Assembly (NCBI GenBank): GCA_963775625.1
Contig: CAVZJM010000002.1
Span: 535,690 to 599,689 of the forward strand
Direction of reading: 5' to 3'
Source: JAIBJN01 sp963775625
GTDB lineage: Bacteria > Actinomycetota > Thermoleophilia > Gaiellales > Gaiellaceae
Length of the DNA stretch: 64,000 bases
In this document: positions 1 through 8,065 of the stretch, in pieces
How the letters are laid out: each line of letters begins with the position of its first letter
Position numbering within the stretch: the first letter of the stretch is position 1
Translations under genes and position numbers: made by a program
Notes under the pieces: model-generated
Told to the model about the DNA's origin: nothing
What the model saw: only the letters and a program-made list of their open reading frames with translations
The model's database searches: none

Positions 1-2
1 CG

Positions 3-1352
3 CTGGGGCTGGACGGGCGGCTGCTCGTGGATCTGTTCGGCTTCGACGCCACGTGGCAGGCGGGCAACGGCTCGCTCCGGGGCATCCGCAACTTCAACCA
101 GCCGGTCGAGAACCGGTCGCGCGTCGGGCTCTTCACGAGCGCCTGGGGAAAGGCGACACCCCGGGCCCGAGGCTCGGTCGAGCTGGTGCTGGCCGGCTTC
201 CCGGCGACACGGCTGGACTCGGACCTGACCGGCACCGTCGCGGCGGTGGAGCGCGGCGGTCGCACGCCGATCCCCGCCGGAGGCGCGGTTCTCCAGGCGC
301 GCGGGGACAAGCGCAACGTGCTGTTGGCCAGAGGGCCGATCGGGACGCCGCTGACGGTCCGTCTCCGGGTGCCCGAGCTTCCGTCCGGGACGCTCGAGGG
401 CATCGGGGGCGGCCCGACGCTCGTTCGGGACGGCCGGATCGTCCGGCAGGCGGGGCAGGGGTTCTCACCGTCCCATACCGCGTCGCGTCATCCGCGCACC
501 GCGATCGGACAGCTGGCGAGCGGCCGTCTGCTCTTCATGGTCGCCGACGGGCGCAGCAGCGGGAGCTACGGCCTGACGACCCGAGCGCTGGCGAAGATCA
601 TGCTCGCTCGGGGCGCCGTGACCGCCATCAGCCTCGACGGCGGCGGATCCTCGACGATGGCCTTCGACGGAGAGGTTCTGAACGCTCCCTCCGACGGGAC
701 GCCCCGCCGGGTTGCGAACGGGCTGTTCCTCCACTACTACGGCATCTACGCCCCGAGCGTCGGCGGGCCGGTCCTCTCGCCGAACGGGGACGGCGTCGGG
801 GACCGGAAACGGCTCGCGGCCAAGCTCGTGCGGAGATCCGACGTCCGGCTCCGGTTGCTCCGGCCGGACGGGTCGGTGGCCTGGAGCCGCCAGGAGGTGG
901 TCGACCCGGGCTGGCTCGGACACGTCGTCTCCAACCCCGGCATGGCCGAGGGAAGGTGGCGCTGGGAGGTCGAGGCCACGGATCTCCTGACCGGCAGCTC
1001 GACCCGCATGGAACGGCGTTTCCGCGTCAACAAGACGCTCGGCCACCTGCGGCTCTCGAGCGACACGCTGCGGATCGGGCGCCACCGCGGCGGGCGTCTG
1101 GCGGTGTCGGTGAGCCTCACCCGGAGCGCTCGCGTGGGAGTGGTCGTGCTCGCGCCGGACGGTAGCGTCCGCCGGGTGCTCTTCCGCGGCCGGCGAGGGC
1201 CGGCCAGACATGTCTGGCGGTGGAACGGACGCACGGGAGCCGGGCGGCTCGTCCAGCCCGGAACCTTCGCGATCCGCGTCACCGCCCGCAACCAGCTCGG
1301 CACCGTCACCTTGCGCCGCTCCGTGCGCGTCGTCCGCGTCACCCGCCGGTAG
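3..1352 (+). CDS. Phosphodiester glycosidase family protein (NAGPA domain), 5'-truncated by the window edge
   Basis: The frame is open from the first bases, so the real start lies upstream; the GTG at 27 is only an internal candidate. Counting from 27, residues ~125-220 show the NAGPA (DUF2233) signature: GGGPTLVRDGRIV, then PRTAIGQ, LFMVADGRS and LDGGGSSTMAF, the conserved core of N-acetylglucosamine-1-phosphodiester glycosidase-like enzymes. From SPNGDGVGD onward the protein looks like a FlgD-type Ig-like repeat, ending with WNGRTGAGRLVQPG. Such tails are common on exported proteins. Cleavage of a sugar phosphodiester outside the membrane is inferred from family membership only; signal peptide not visible because the N-terminus is missing. 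dedA follows 10 bases downstream, probably co-transcribed. Confidence 0.8.
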   Translation: MGLDGRLLVDLFGFDATWQAGNGSLRGIRNFNQPVENRSRVGLFTSAWGKATPRARGSVELVLAGFPATRLDSDLTGTVAAVERGGRTPIPAGGAVLQARGDKRNVLLARGPIGTPLTVRLRVPELPSGTLEGIGGGPTLVRDGRIVRQAGQGFSPSHTASRHPRTAIGQLASGRLLFMVADGRSSGSYGLTTRALAKIMLARGAVTAISLDGGGSSTMAFDGEVLNAPSDGTPRRVANGLFLHYYGIYAPSVGGPVLSPNGDGVGDRKRLAAKLVRRSDVRLRLLRPDGSVAWSRQEVVDPGWLGHVVSNPGMAEGRWRWEVEATDLLTGSSTRMERRFRVNKTLGHLRLSSDTLRIGRHRGGRLAVSVSLTRSARVGVVVLAPDGSVRRVLFRGRRGPARHVWRWNGRTGAGRLVQPGTFAIRVTARNQLGTVTLRRSVRVVRVTRR

Positions 1353-1362
1353 AGTCTCGCCG

Positions 1363-2052
1363 GTGCACTCGATCACCGAGGCCGTCACCGGCGCCATCGG
1401 GGACTACGGCCTCTACGCCGTCTTCCTGCTCATGTTCGTCGACGCGATCTTGCCTGCTGCGAGCGAGCTCGTCATGGTCTACGGCGGCGCCGTTGCGGCG
1501 GGCGCGTTTGCCGGCTCGGACGTCACGATCCTGGGGAACGAGATCGATTCGACGGCCTGGGCCTACGTCGCCATCGCGCTGGCCGGCACCATCGGCTACA
1601 CGCTCGGCTCGATCCTCGGATGGGCGATCGGCCTGTACGGGGGCAGACCGTATCTCGAGCGGCACGGGCGCTGGCTGCACGTCACGCCCGAGAAGCTCGA
1701 CAAGGTGGATGCGTGGTTCGAGCGCTACGGCGACGCCACGGTCTTCGTCACGCGAATGCTTCCGGTTGTCCGCTCGTTCGTCTCCATTCCGGCGGGCATC
1801 GCCGAGATGCCGCTGGGCCGCTACACCGTCCTGACGTTCCTGGGGACGCTTCCCTGGTGCTTCGGGCTGGCCGCGGTCGGCGTCGCCGTGGGCAGCCAGT
1901 GGGAGGAGTTCCACGAGAGCTTCAGGTACGCGGACTACGCGATCATCGCGCTCGTCGTCGCCGGAAGTGCGGCGCTGGTCTACCGAACGTACCGGCGGCG
2001 AGCCCGGAAGCGCGCGGTGGAGGAGCAGTCCGCCGAGTGGACCGGCCGCTAG
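1363..2052 (+). CDS. DedA family integral membrane protein
   Basis: About 229 residues from the GTG at 1363; a longer frame reaches back into the previous gene but the DedA similarity begins here. Known of the family: polytopic membrane proteins acting in lipid carrier (undecaprenyl phosphate) recycling, phospholipid flipping and membrane homeostasis. Seen: an amphipathic start, the loop DAILPAASELV (acidic residue, Pro, Glu of the first DedA motif), then a Gly-rich segment TIGYTLGSILGW, and the second motif VTRMLPVVRSFVSIPAGIAEM containing the conserved Arg-x3-Pro-x2-Arg, followed by a hydrophobic hairpin. The C-terminus is Arg-rich and likely cytoplasmic. A lipid-carrier role would suit the surface-glycan genes downstream. 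It is followed by palindromic repeat copy 1. Confidence 0.85.
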   Translation: MHSITEAVTGAIGDYGLYAVFLLMFVDAILPAASELVMVYGGAVAAGAFAGSDVTILGNEIDSTAWAYVAIALAGTIGYTLGSILGWAIGLYGGRPYLERHGRWLHVTPEKLDKVDAWFERYGDATVFVTRMLPVVRSFVSIPAGIAEMPLGRYTVLTFLGTLPWCFGLAAVGVAVGSQWEEFHESFRYADYAIIALVVAGSAALVYRTYRRRARKRAVEEQSAEWTGR

Positions 2053-2092
2053 AATCGCCCGGCGTGCCAGTCGCTCGCAGATCCGGTCCGCG

Positions 2093-2261
2093 CTAGGAGG
2101 GTTTGGTGGAACGTCGCTCGCCGTCGGGGTGCGATGGTCGTTCCGAGGCAAGGACGCAGGGAGCGCTCGTAGCCAAGGCTACGGGCGCGACTGAGGACGC
2201 AGTCCTCGGGGCGAGCAGCGCGTCCCGGCGGCCAAGGCTGCGTTTCGTCAAACCCTCCTAG
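2093..2261. repeat. Palindromic interspersed element, copy 1 (169 bases)
   Basis: Long imperfect palindrome filling the gap between dedA and the aminotransferase gene. Outer arms are perfect over 13 bases: CTAGGAGGGTTTG at 2093-2105 and CAAACCCTCCTAG at 2249-2261. Inside lie GGACGCAGGGAGCGCTCG and a central hairpin CGTAGCC-aa-GGCTACG. Read on this strand, a core of about 75 bases is nearly identical to the reverse complement of copy 2 (10432-10599) and similar to that of copy 3 (56211-56374). No ORF of its own. It ends 15 bases before the TTG start of the next gene. Confidence 0.85.
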
Positions 2262-2276
2262 TGGGACGAGGACCGT

Positions 2277-3380
2277 TTGGGAATCCCTCATATCGACGTC
2301 AAAGCGCAGTACGCGCCGCTCCTGGACGAGCTCAAGGAACGGCTCGCTTCCGTGCTCGACTCGGGGCAGTTCATCCTCGGTCCCGAGGTGCGGTCGTTCG
2401 AGGAGGAGGCCGCCTCCTACCTCGGGGCCGGTGAAGCGGTCGGGGTCGCCAACGGGACGGACGCGCTCGTGCTCGTCCTCGACGCACTCGGGGTCGGGGC
2501 CGGCGACGAGGTCGTCTGCCCGGCCTTCACGTTCTACGCGACGGCCGAGGCCATCTCCCGCGTCGGCGCCACGCCGGTCTTCTGCGACATCGACCCCGCG
2601 ACGCTGAACCTGGACCCGGAGGACGTCGCCGTCCGGATCACCGGCCGCACCAAGGCGATCGTCGCCGTCCATCTCTTCGGAAGGCCGGCGGCGCTCGAGG
2701 CGCTGCCGGCGGGAGTGCCGATCGTCGAGGACGCCGCGCAGGCCTTCGGCGCGACCCTTGGCGGCAGACGTGCGGGCACGCTCGGCGCCGCGGGCACCTT
2801 CAGCTTCTTCCCCACGAAGAACCTCTTCGGCCTCGGTGACGGCGGCCTCGTCGTCTCGAACGACGCCGGCCTGGCCGAGCGGGTCCGCCTTCTCCGCTTC
2901 CACGGCTCCCGCGACAAGGAGCGCTTCGAGGCCGTCGGGCTCAACTCGCGCCTGGACGAGCTCCAGGCTGCGGCCCTGCGCCTCTTCCTCGGCCATGTCG
3001 ACGGCTGGAACGCCGCGCGCCGCGAGGCGGCGGGGCGCTACGCCGAGCTGGGGCTGGGGGAGCTCTGCGAGCTGCCGACGGACGACCCCGGCCACGTCTA
3101 CCACATGTACGTGGTGCGCTCGCCCAGGCGCGACCACCTCGCGAAGGTGCTGCGGGCGGCCGAGATCGGCTGCGCGACGTACTACACCACGCCGCTCCAC
3201 CTCCAACCGGTCTACCGGGCTCTCGCCTACGAGCCAGGTAGCCTGCCTGAGACAGAGCGCGCCGCGCGGGAGACGATCGCCCTCCCTCTCTGGGCTGGGA
3301 TCTCGGCGGCGCAGCAGGAGGAGGTCGTGGCCACCATTCGAGCGGGAATCGAGACGGGAGCGGCGCGTGAGGTTGCCTAG
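2277..3380 (+). CDS. DegT/DnrJ/EryC1/StrS family sugar aminotransferase
   Basis: PLP-dependent enzyme of 367 residues (family usually 360-400) that transaminates keto-sugar nucleotides. Seen: GVANGTDAL at ~55-63 (cofactor phosphate contact), EDAAQAFGA at ~151-159 with the PLP-ring Asp and Gln, and the catalytic lysine Lys181 in SFFPTKNL. Active-site end HLQPVYRAL is also typical. The start is the TTG at 2277; no strong Shine-Dalgarno is seen, and the 3' arm of the palindromic element lies just upstream. Its last codons overlap the following WbpM/CapD-type dehydratase by 14 bases, so the two probably act in sequence: 4,6-dehydration of a UDP-sugar, then amination at C4. Exact substrate cannot be read from sequence. 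Confidence 0.88.
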   Translation: MGIPHIDVKAQYAPLLDELKERLASVLDSGQFILGPEVRSFEEEAASYLGAGEAVGVANGTDALVLVLDALGVGAGDEVVCPAFTFYATAEAISRVGATPVFCDIDPATLNLDPEDVAVRITGRTKAIVAVHLFGRPAALEALPAGVPIVEDAAQAFGATLGGRRAGTLGAAGTFSFFPTKNLFGLGDGGLVVSNDAGLAERVRLLRFHGSRDKERFEAVGLNSRLDELQAAALRLFLGHVDGWNAARREAAGRYAELGLGELCELPTDDPGHVYHMYVVRSPRRDHLAKVLRAAEIGCATYYTTPLHLQPVYRALAYEPGSLPETERAARETIALPLWAGISAAQQEEVVATIRAGIETGAAREVA

Positions 3381-5274
3381 CCGCCACCGAATCTGGCAGA
3401 TGGCCGCGGACGCCGGCCTGCTCGCGCTGGCCTGGTATCTCGCCTTCCTGGTGCGCTTCGACCAGGGCGTCCCGGAGCGCTACGACGGGTTCCTGGCGCC
3501 GAGCGTCTTCGTCGTCGTCGTCGGCATCCAGCTTGGCGTCTTCGTCCTCTTCGGCCTCTACCAGCACTGGTGGCGCTACGTGTCCATCAGGGACATGTGG
3601 CGGGCGATCCTCGCCGTCACCGCCGGCGCGCTCGGCGCGCTCGTCGTCATCTACCTGTGGCGACCCGTCGAGGGCCTGAGCGTGCCCCGGGGGGTCATCG
3701 CCATCGACTGGCTCTTCACGCTCGCCTTCATCACGGGAGCGCGGCTCCTCGTGCGCACGCTGATCGAGCGGCCCGGGCGAGGACGGTTCGTCGCCCGCGG
3801 CAGGGAAGCGCTCATCGTCGGCGCCGGCGACGCGGGCCAGCTCATCATTCGCGAGATGCTGAAGACCCCGCGGCTCGGCTACTCGCCGATCGGGCTGGTC
3901 GACGACGATCCACGCAAGCGGAACATGCGCCTCCACGGGGTGCGCGTGCTGGGCACCACCGACCAGCTGGCGCGGTTGCTCGTCGACAACCGTCCCGACG
4001 AGGTGATCATCGCCATCCCGTCGGGGGCCGGGGCGGTCCGCCAGAACGTCGTCAACGCCTGCCGCGACGCCGGCGTGCCCGTGAAGACTCTGCCCGGTGT
4101 CCATGAGCTGATCACCGGCGACCTCAACCTCTCGCGCCAGCTGCGCGAGGTTCAGGTGGAGGACGTCCTCGGGCGCGAGGCCGTCGAGCTCGACATCCCG
4201 TCGATCGCCTCCTACGTCGCGGGCTCGACCGTCCTCGTGACCGGCGCGGGTGGCTCGATCGGCTCCGAGCTGTGCCGCCAGGTCGCCGCGCTCGGGGCCG
4301 AGCAGATCGTCCTCGTCGACCACTCCGAGAACGCGCTCGTCCAGATCGACCACGAGCTCCAGCACGAGCGCGGCTACCTCTCGACGGTGCCGGCGCTCGC
4401 CGACGTGAAGGAGTCGGCGAAGATCCGCCGGCTCTTCGAGAGTCACCGGCCGACGGTCGTCTTCCACGCCGCCGCGTACAAGCACGTTCCCCTCATGGAG
4501 GCCAACCCGCTCGAGTCCGTGCGCAACAACGTGCTCGGCACGAAGGTGCTCGCCGAGCTCGCCGCCGAGCACGGGGCGAAGCGCTTCGTGCTCGTCTCCA
4601 CCGACAAGGCGGTACGACCGAAGAACGTCCTCGGCCAGACGAAGGCGATCTGCGAGTGGATCGTCGGGGCCGCCGCGGCCCGCGACGGCAACGGCACCTC
4701 CTTCATCGCCGTCCGCTTCGGGAACGTGCTCGCCTCGTCGGGGAGCGTGATCCCGCTCTTCCGGCGCCAGATCGCGCTGGGCGGGCCCGTCACCGTGACC
4801 CACCCGGACATGCAGCGCTACTTCATGACGATCCCGGAGGCCGTCCAGCTCGTCGTGCAGGCCGGCGCTTTCGGGACGAGCGGCGACGTGTTCGTGCTCG
4901 ACATGGGCGAGCCGGTGAAGATCATCGATCTTGCGCACAACATGATCCGCCTCTCGGGCAAGGAGCCGGATCGGGACGTCCCCGTCGAGTTCATCGGCGC
5001 CAGGCCCGGCGAGAAGCTCAAGGAAGAGCTGTGGGGTGACGCCGAGACCTCCACGACCACCTCGCACCCGAAGATCCTGCGCGCCGCGGCGGCGCCCATC
5101 GACCCCGCCTGGCTGGACGACGAGGTGGCCGAGCTCGAGCGCCTCGTCGAGGCCGGCGAGACCGTGCAGGTCGTCGCCCGCCTCGGCGAGATGATGCGCG
5201 CGCCGCGCCGGTTGGAGCGGCCCGCGGCCGGAGCCCCGGCCACGGCCGCAGCCGCCACGCCTACAGCTTCCTGA
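3367..5274 (+). CDS. Membrane-anchored nucleoside-diphosphate-sugar 4,6-dehydratase (WbpM/CapD/FlaA1 family)
   Basis: Long form of the family, ~635 residues from the GTG at 3367 (ATG at 3400 possible). Order: four hydrophobic segments in the first ~120 residues; a CoA-binding-like Rossmann domain with GAGDAGQ at ~152; a second, catalytic Rossmann domain with TGAGGSIGSE at ~292; then AAAYKHVPLME and STDKAVRPKNVLGQTK at ~410-425. In relatives the position before Gly in NVMG is Met instead of the usual short-chain dehydrogenase Tyr; here it is Leu. Function by family: dehydration of UDP-GlcNAc or similar to the 4-keto-6-deoxy sugar at the cytoplasmic membrane face. Paired with the upstream aminotransferase. 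Confidence 0.88.
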   Translation: MRLPSRHRIWQMAADAGLLALAWYLAFLVRFDQGVPERYDGFLAPSVFVVVVGIQLGVFVLFGLYQHWWRYVSIRDMWRAILAVTAGALGALVVIYLWRPVEGLSVPRGVIAIDWLFTLAFITGARLLVRTLIERPGRGRFVARGREALIVGAGDAGQLIIREMLKTPRLGYSPIGLVDDDPRKRNMRLHGVRVLGTTDQLARLLVDNRPDEVIIAIPSGAGAVRQNVVNACRDAGVPVKTLPGVHELITGDLNLSRQLREVQVEDVLGREAVELDIPSIASYVAGSTVLVTGAGGSIGSELCRQVAALGAEQIVLVDHSENALVQIDHELQHERGYLSTVPALADVKESAKIRRLFESHRPTVVFHAAAYKHVPLMEANPLESVRNNVLGTKVLAELAAEHGAKRFVLVSTDKAVRPKNVLGQTKAICEWIVGAAAARDGNGTSFIAVRFGNVLASSGSVIPLFRRQIALGGPVTVTHPDMQRYFMTIPEAVQLVVQAGAFGTSGDVFVLDMGEPVKIIDLAHNMIRLSGKEPDRDVPVEFIGARPGEKLKEELWGDAETSTTTSHPKILRAAAAPIDPAWLDDEVAELERLVEAGETVQVVARLGEMMRAPRRLERPAAGAPATAAAATPTAS

Positions 5275-5324
5275 CCGCGACCAGCTAGGGCTCTCGCACG
5301 GATGCCCGAGGGCCCGTCCAGCTC

Positions 5325-5346
5325 GTTCCAGGTATAACGTGTCCTT
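5325..5346 (+). promoter_or_regulatory. Probable -10 region and leaderless start of the LysR gene
   Basis: A TATAAC hexamer sits eight bases before the ATG at 5347, so the transcript would start at or next to the start codon. No clear -35 and no Shine-Dalgarno. The palindrome GTCCTTATGGAC spans the start codon and could be an autoregulatory site. Confidence 0.45.
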
Positions 5347-6243
5347 ATGGACACGCGGCAGCTTGCCACCTTCTGCGCCGTCGTCGAGCGGGCGAGCTTC
5401 TCCCAGGCGGCGGAGCGGCTCGGGGTGACGCAGCCGGCCGTCAGCCTGCAGGTGCGGGCGCTCGAGGAGCGGGTCGGCCAGCAGCTGCTCGACCGCTCGG
5501 GACGCCGTGTCGCGCCGACCGAGGCGGGTCGGCGCCTCTACCGGAGCGCCCGGCGGATCCTCGAGCTCGAAGAGCAGCTGCTCGAGGACATCGCGGCCCT
5601 GGAGACGGGCGCCCTGACGGGGACGCTCGCGCTGGGGGCCTCAACCGGGCCCGGCGCGCATCTCGTTCCGCTGCTCCTCTGCGAGTTCCAGCGCGCGCAC
5701 CCCGACCTCCGGGTTGCGCTTGCCATCTGGGATACCCAGGCGGTGATCGAGCGTGTCGCGAACCGGGAGGTCGAGCTGGGGATCGTCGGCGCCTCGACGC
5801 GGAACCGCTCGCTCGTCTTCGAGCCGCTCGCGCGCGACGAGATCGTCCTCGCGGTGCCTCCGCACCATCCGGCTGCGGGCCGCGAGCTCTCCGTGGACGA
5901 CCTGCGCGCGGAGACGCTCGTGGTCATGCAGGAGGGGGCCGGCGTCCGGCAGGTGGTGGAGGAGGAGCTGCGCCGCTCCGGCCTGCGGCTTCGTGGCCTC
6001 GAGCCGCGCCTCGAGCTCGGGCTGCAGGAGTCGGTGAAGAGCGCGGTCGCGGCCGGCTACGGCGTCGCGTTCATCTCGCGCACGGCCATCGAAGGCGAGC
6101 TTGCGGCCGGCACGCTTGCATCCGCCCGGGTCGCGGGGCTCGAGCCGTCGCGCCAGCTCTACGTCGTCCGCGCCAAGGGCCGGACGCCGACGCGAGCCGC
6201 GAAGGCCTTCCTGGAGTTCGCCCGCGAGCGGGTAGCGGCGTGA
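5347..6243 (+). CDS. LysR family transcriptional regulator
   Basis: 298 residues, the normal LysR length. Residues 1-60 form the winged helix-turn-helix (MDTRQLATFCAVVERASFSQAAERL, with the conserved Ala-Ala-x-x-Leu and QPAVSLQVRALE given here as separate motifs around residues 18-40). The remainder is a periplasmic-binding-like effector domain with LALGAST at ~98 and repeated beta-alpha units. Usually such regulators bind a small ligand and control an adjacent gene. The adjacent gene here is the alcohol dehydrogenase-like gene that starts inside its stop codon (GTGA overlap), so the two form a self-contained unit, possibly with the operator at the palindrome over the start codon. Ligand unknown. 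Confidence 0.9.
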   Translation: MDTRQLATFCAVVERASFSQAAERLGVTQPAVSLQVRALEERVGQQLLDRSGRRVAPTEAGRRLYRSARRILELEEQLLEDIAALETGALTGTLALGASTGPGAHLVPLLLCEFQRAHPDLRVALAIWDTQAVIERVANREVELGIVGASTRNRSLVFEPLARDEIVLAVPPHHPAAGRELSVDDLRAETLVVMQEGAGVRQVVEEELRRSGLRLRGLEPRLELGLQESVKSAVAAGYGVAFISRTAIEGELAAGTLASARVAGLEPSRQLYVVRAKGRTPTRAAKAFLEFARERVAA

Positions 6244-7217
6244 TCGTCCGCTGGGGTCTCGAGCGCTATCCCGACGTCCTGGCCGAGCTCGGGATCGAGC
6301 GGCCCCTTCTCGTCACGACGCGGCGCTGGGACGACCTGGACCTTCCCGCCGCGGCGCGGTTCTCAGGGGTCCGCCAGCACGTTCCGCGGGAGACCGTCGA
6401 GCAGGCGGTCGCGGCGGCCGACGGCGCAGACGGGCTCGTGGCCCTCGGCGGCGGAAGCGCCGTCGACACGGCCAAGGCGGTGAGCGCAGCCACCGGCCTG
6501 CCTGTGGTCTCGATCCCGACCACGTACTCCGGCGCCGAGTGGACCACCGGCTTCGGCGTCCGCGACGAGGCGCGCGGCCTGAAGACGGGCGGCGGCGGCG
6601 CGCGCGTCGAGGGCATCGTCTACGACCCCGAGCTGACGCTCGGGCTGCCCGCGGACGAGACGGGCGGGACGGCGCTGAACGCGCTCGCGCACTCGGCGGA
6701 GGCCCTCTATGTGTCCGGTCGCAACCCGGACGCCGACCGTGAGGCCCTAGCCGGCGCCCGCCTGATCGCCTCCTCGCTGCCCCGGGCGCTCGCGGACGGG
6801 AGCGACCTCGACGCCCGGCGCGAGCTGCTCGAGGGCGCCATGCACGCCGGCGCGGCGCTTGCGGGAGCCGGCCTCGGGCTCGGTCACGCGATGGCGCAGG
6901 CGCTCGGCGGCCGCTACGGGATCTCCCACGGCGCGCTCAACGCCGTCTGCCTTCCCCCCGCGTTGCGCTTCAACCAGCCGGTCGCGGCGTCCCAGATCGG
7001 ACACTTCGGCGAGGCGATCGGGAGCCCCGGGGACGCAGCTGGAAAGGCCGAGGAGCTGGCCCGCCTGGCCGGCTTCGAGCGCCTGCGGGACCTCGGCGTC
7101 CCCGAGCCCGAACTGCCGCTCGTCGCCGCGGCCGCCGCCGAGCGGGCCGGCGCGAAGGCGAACCCGCGTCCCGCCTCGCCGGACGAGATCGTCGAGCTCT
7201 TGCGCGGCGTCTGGTAG
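6240..7217 (+). CDS. Iron-containing alcohol dehydrogenase, maleylacetate reductase-like
   Basis: 325 residues; start GTG overlaps the LysR stop codon. Seen: nucleotide-binding GGGSAVDTAKA at ~71-80, PTTYSGAEWT at ~93-102, and metal-region motifs TALNALAHSAEALY at ~144-157, GLGLGHAMAQALGG and ISHGALNAVCLP. In canonical Fe-alcohol dehydrogenases the first metal ligand is Asp in T-x-x-DALTH; here it is Asn (NALAH), the variant typical of maleylacetate reductases, which reduce maleylacetate to 3-oxoadipate in aromatic degradation. No ring-cleavage dioxygenase is nearby, so the natural substrate is open. Regulation by the upstream LysR protein is likely from the arrangement. Confidence 0.8.
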   Translation: MIVRWGLERYPDVLAELGIERPLLVTTRRWDDLDLPAAARFSGVRQHVPRETVEQAVAAADGADGLVALGGGSAVDTAKAVSAATGLPVVSIPTTYSGAEWTTGFGVRDEARGLKTGGGGARVEGIVYDPELTLGLPADETGGTALNALAHSAEALYVSGRNPDADREALAGARLIASSLPRALADGSDLDARRELLEGAMHAGAALAGAGLGLGHAMAQALGGRYGISHGALNAVCLPPALRFNQPVAASQIGHFGEAIGSPGDAAGKAEELARLAGFERLRDLGVPEPELPLVAAAAAERAGAKANPRPASPDEIVELLRGVW

Positions 7218-7227
7218 GAATTCGGCC

Positions 7228-7875
7228 ATGGCTGAGGACTGGCGCATCACGATCGACTTCGACGACGAGGGCGACGGCACCCAGCTCGTCGAGTGGCTGG
7301 CCGCTCGGCGCTTCGAGTCGGAGGAGCTGGAACGGCTCGGCGGGCGCGTCGCGGTGAGCAGGGACGGGCCGCGCGTGTTCCTCTATGCGGACACCGAGGA
7401 GCTTGCCCGGGACGCCGACGGCATCGTCCGGGCGCTCCTCTCCTCGGAGGGTCGTGCTGCGACGATCGCGCTCGGGCGCTGGCATCCCGTCGAGCAAGAC
7501 TGGAAGGACGCCGGGATCCCCCTGCCGCAGACGCCGGAGGAGGTCGAGGCCGAGCACGACCGCCAGCAGGCGCGCGAGGCGGCGGAGTCGCTCGAGAGCG
7601 GCCAGGCCGAATGGGAGGTCCGCGTCTCCCTCCCGAGTCGCGAGGCGACCCAGGAGCTGGCCGACCGGCTCGAAGCGGAGGGAATCCCGGTCACGCGGCG
7701 CTCGACCTTCCTCCTCGTCGGGGCCGTGAACCAGGACGAGGCGACCTCGCTCGCCGAGCGGCTCCGCGCCGAGGCTCCGGCAGGTGCGAACGTCGAGGTC
7801 GAGCCGGGCGGCGCGATGGTCTGGGAGGTCAGCCCCCGGAATCCGTTCGCCGTCTTCGGCGGCCTCGGCGGCTGA
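7228..7875 (+). CDS. Hypothetical protein with two similar alpha/beta halves
   Basis: 215 residues from the ATG at 7228, ten bases after the dehydrogenase gene. I do not recognise a named family. It is acidic and soluble, with no signal or membrane segment. It has two similar halves: WRITIDFDDEGDGTQLVEWL near the start and EWEVRVSLPSREATQELADRL near residue 129, each followed by a strand and a helix, suggesting a duplicated ferredoxin-like fold joined by an acidic helical linker (PEEVEAEHDRQQAREAAESL, ~106-125). It ends with Asn-Pro-Phe and a Gly-rich tail. Probably co-transcribed with the dehydrogenase. Function unknown. Confidence 0.7.
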   Translation: MAEDWRITIDFDDEGDGTQLVEWLAARRFESEELERLGGRVAVSRDGPRVFLYADTEELARDADGIVRALLSSEGRAATIALGRWHPVEQDWKDAGIPLPQTPEEVEAEHDRQQAREAAESLESGQAEWEVRVSLPSREATQELADRLEAEGIPVTRRSTFLLVGAVNQDEATSLAERLRAEAPAGANVEVEPGGAMVWEVSPRNPFAVFGGLGG

Positions 7876-7887
7876 CAACGGCGGGCG

Positions 7888-7922
7888 CGTCGGGTACCCT
7901 TCCTTCGACGGGTACCGCGACG
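7888..7922 (+). promoter_or_regulatory. Stable hairpin in the rsgA leader
   Basis: CGTCG-GGTACCC (7888-7899) can pair with GGGTACC-G-CGACG (7910-7922): 12 base pairs with one bulged G around a ten-base loop. It lies between the preceding stop codon and the perfect Shine-Dalgarno of the tiny ORF. There is no U-tract, so it is not a standard terminator. Confidence 0.5.
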
Positions 7923-7936
7923 AGAGGAGGATGACC

Positions 7937-7987
7937 ATGGAAATTGCCGATATGTCGTCCTTGCGCGGTCCCGACGGCTTCTCCTAG
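7937..7987 (+). CDS. Putative 16-codon leader peptide upstream of rsgA
   Basis: ATG at 7937 is preceded at ideal spacing (6 bases) by a perfect AGGAGG at 7925-7930; an in-frame ATG at 7931 would give 18 codons. The peptide is MEIADMSSLRGPDGFS followed by TAG. A perfect ribosome site is unusual in this window, where most genes start by overlap or lack one. It lies 78 bases before rsgA and just after a strong hairpin, which suggests a leader ORF or regulatory peptide. It is not rich in any one amino acid, so classical amino-acid attenuation is not supported. Could be chance. Confidence 0.4.
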   Translation: MEIADMSSLRGPDGFS

Positions 7988-8065
7988 CAGCCGAGCCTCC
8001 GAAGCCACGCTCGAGACCGCGCGGAATCGCGTTCTCAACCCCTGCAAGCGCAAAGGAGCCTCAGG

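Noticed and set aside
465..1397. Long minus-strand open frame over the phosphodiester glycosidase gene
   Set aside because: Pro/Arg/Gly-rich translation with no family motif; shadow frame due to high GC opposite a gene with clear NAGPA motifs.
2093..2261. Palindromic element as attC/integron site, tRNA or insertion sequence
   Set aside because: No integrase or transposase, no conserved outer R and L boxes, no cloverleaf, no ORF; conserved core with variable outer arms is the reverse of attC sites.
2941..5067. Minus-strand frame of 708 codons over the WbpM/CapD gene
   Set aside because: Low-complexity Asp/Arg/Val translation without motifs; the plus strand has full dehydratase signatures.
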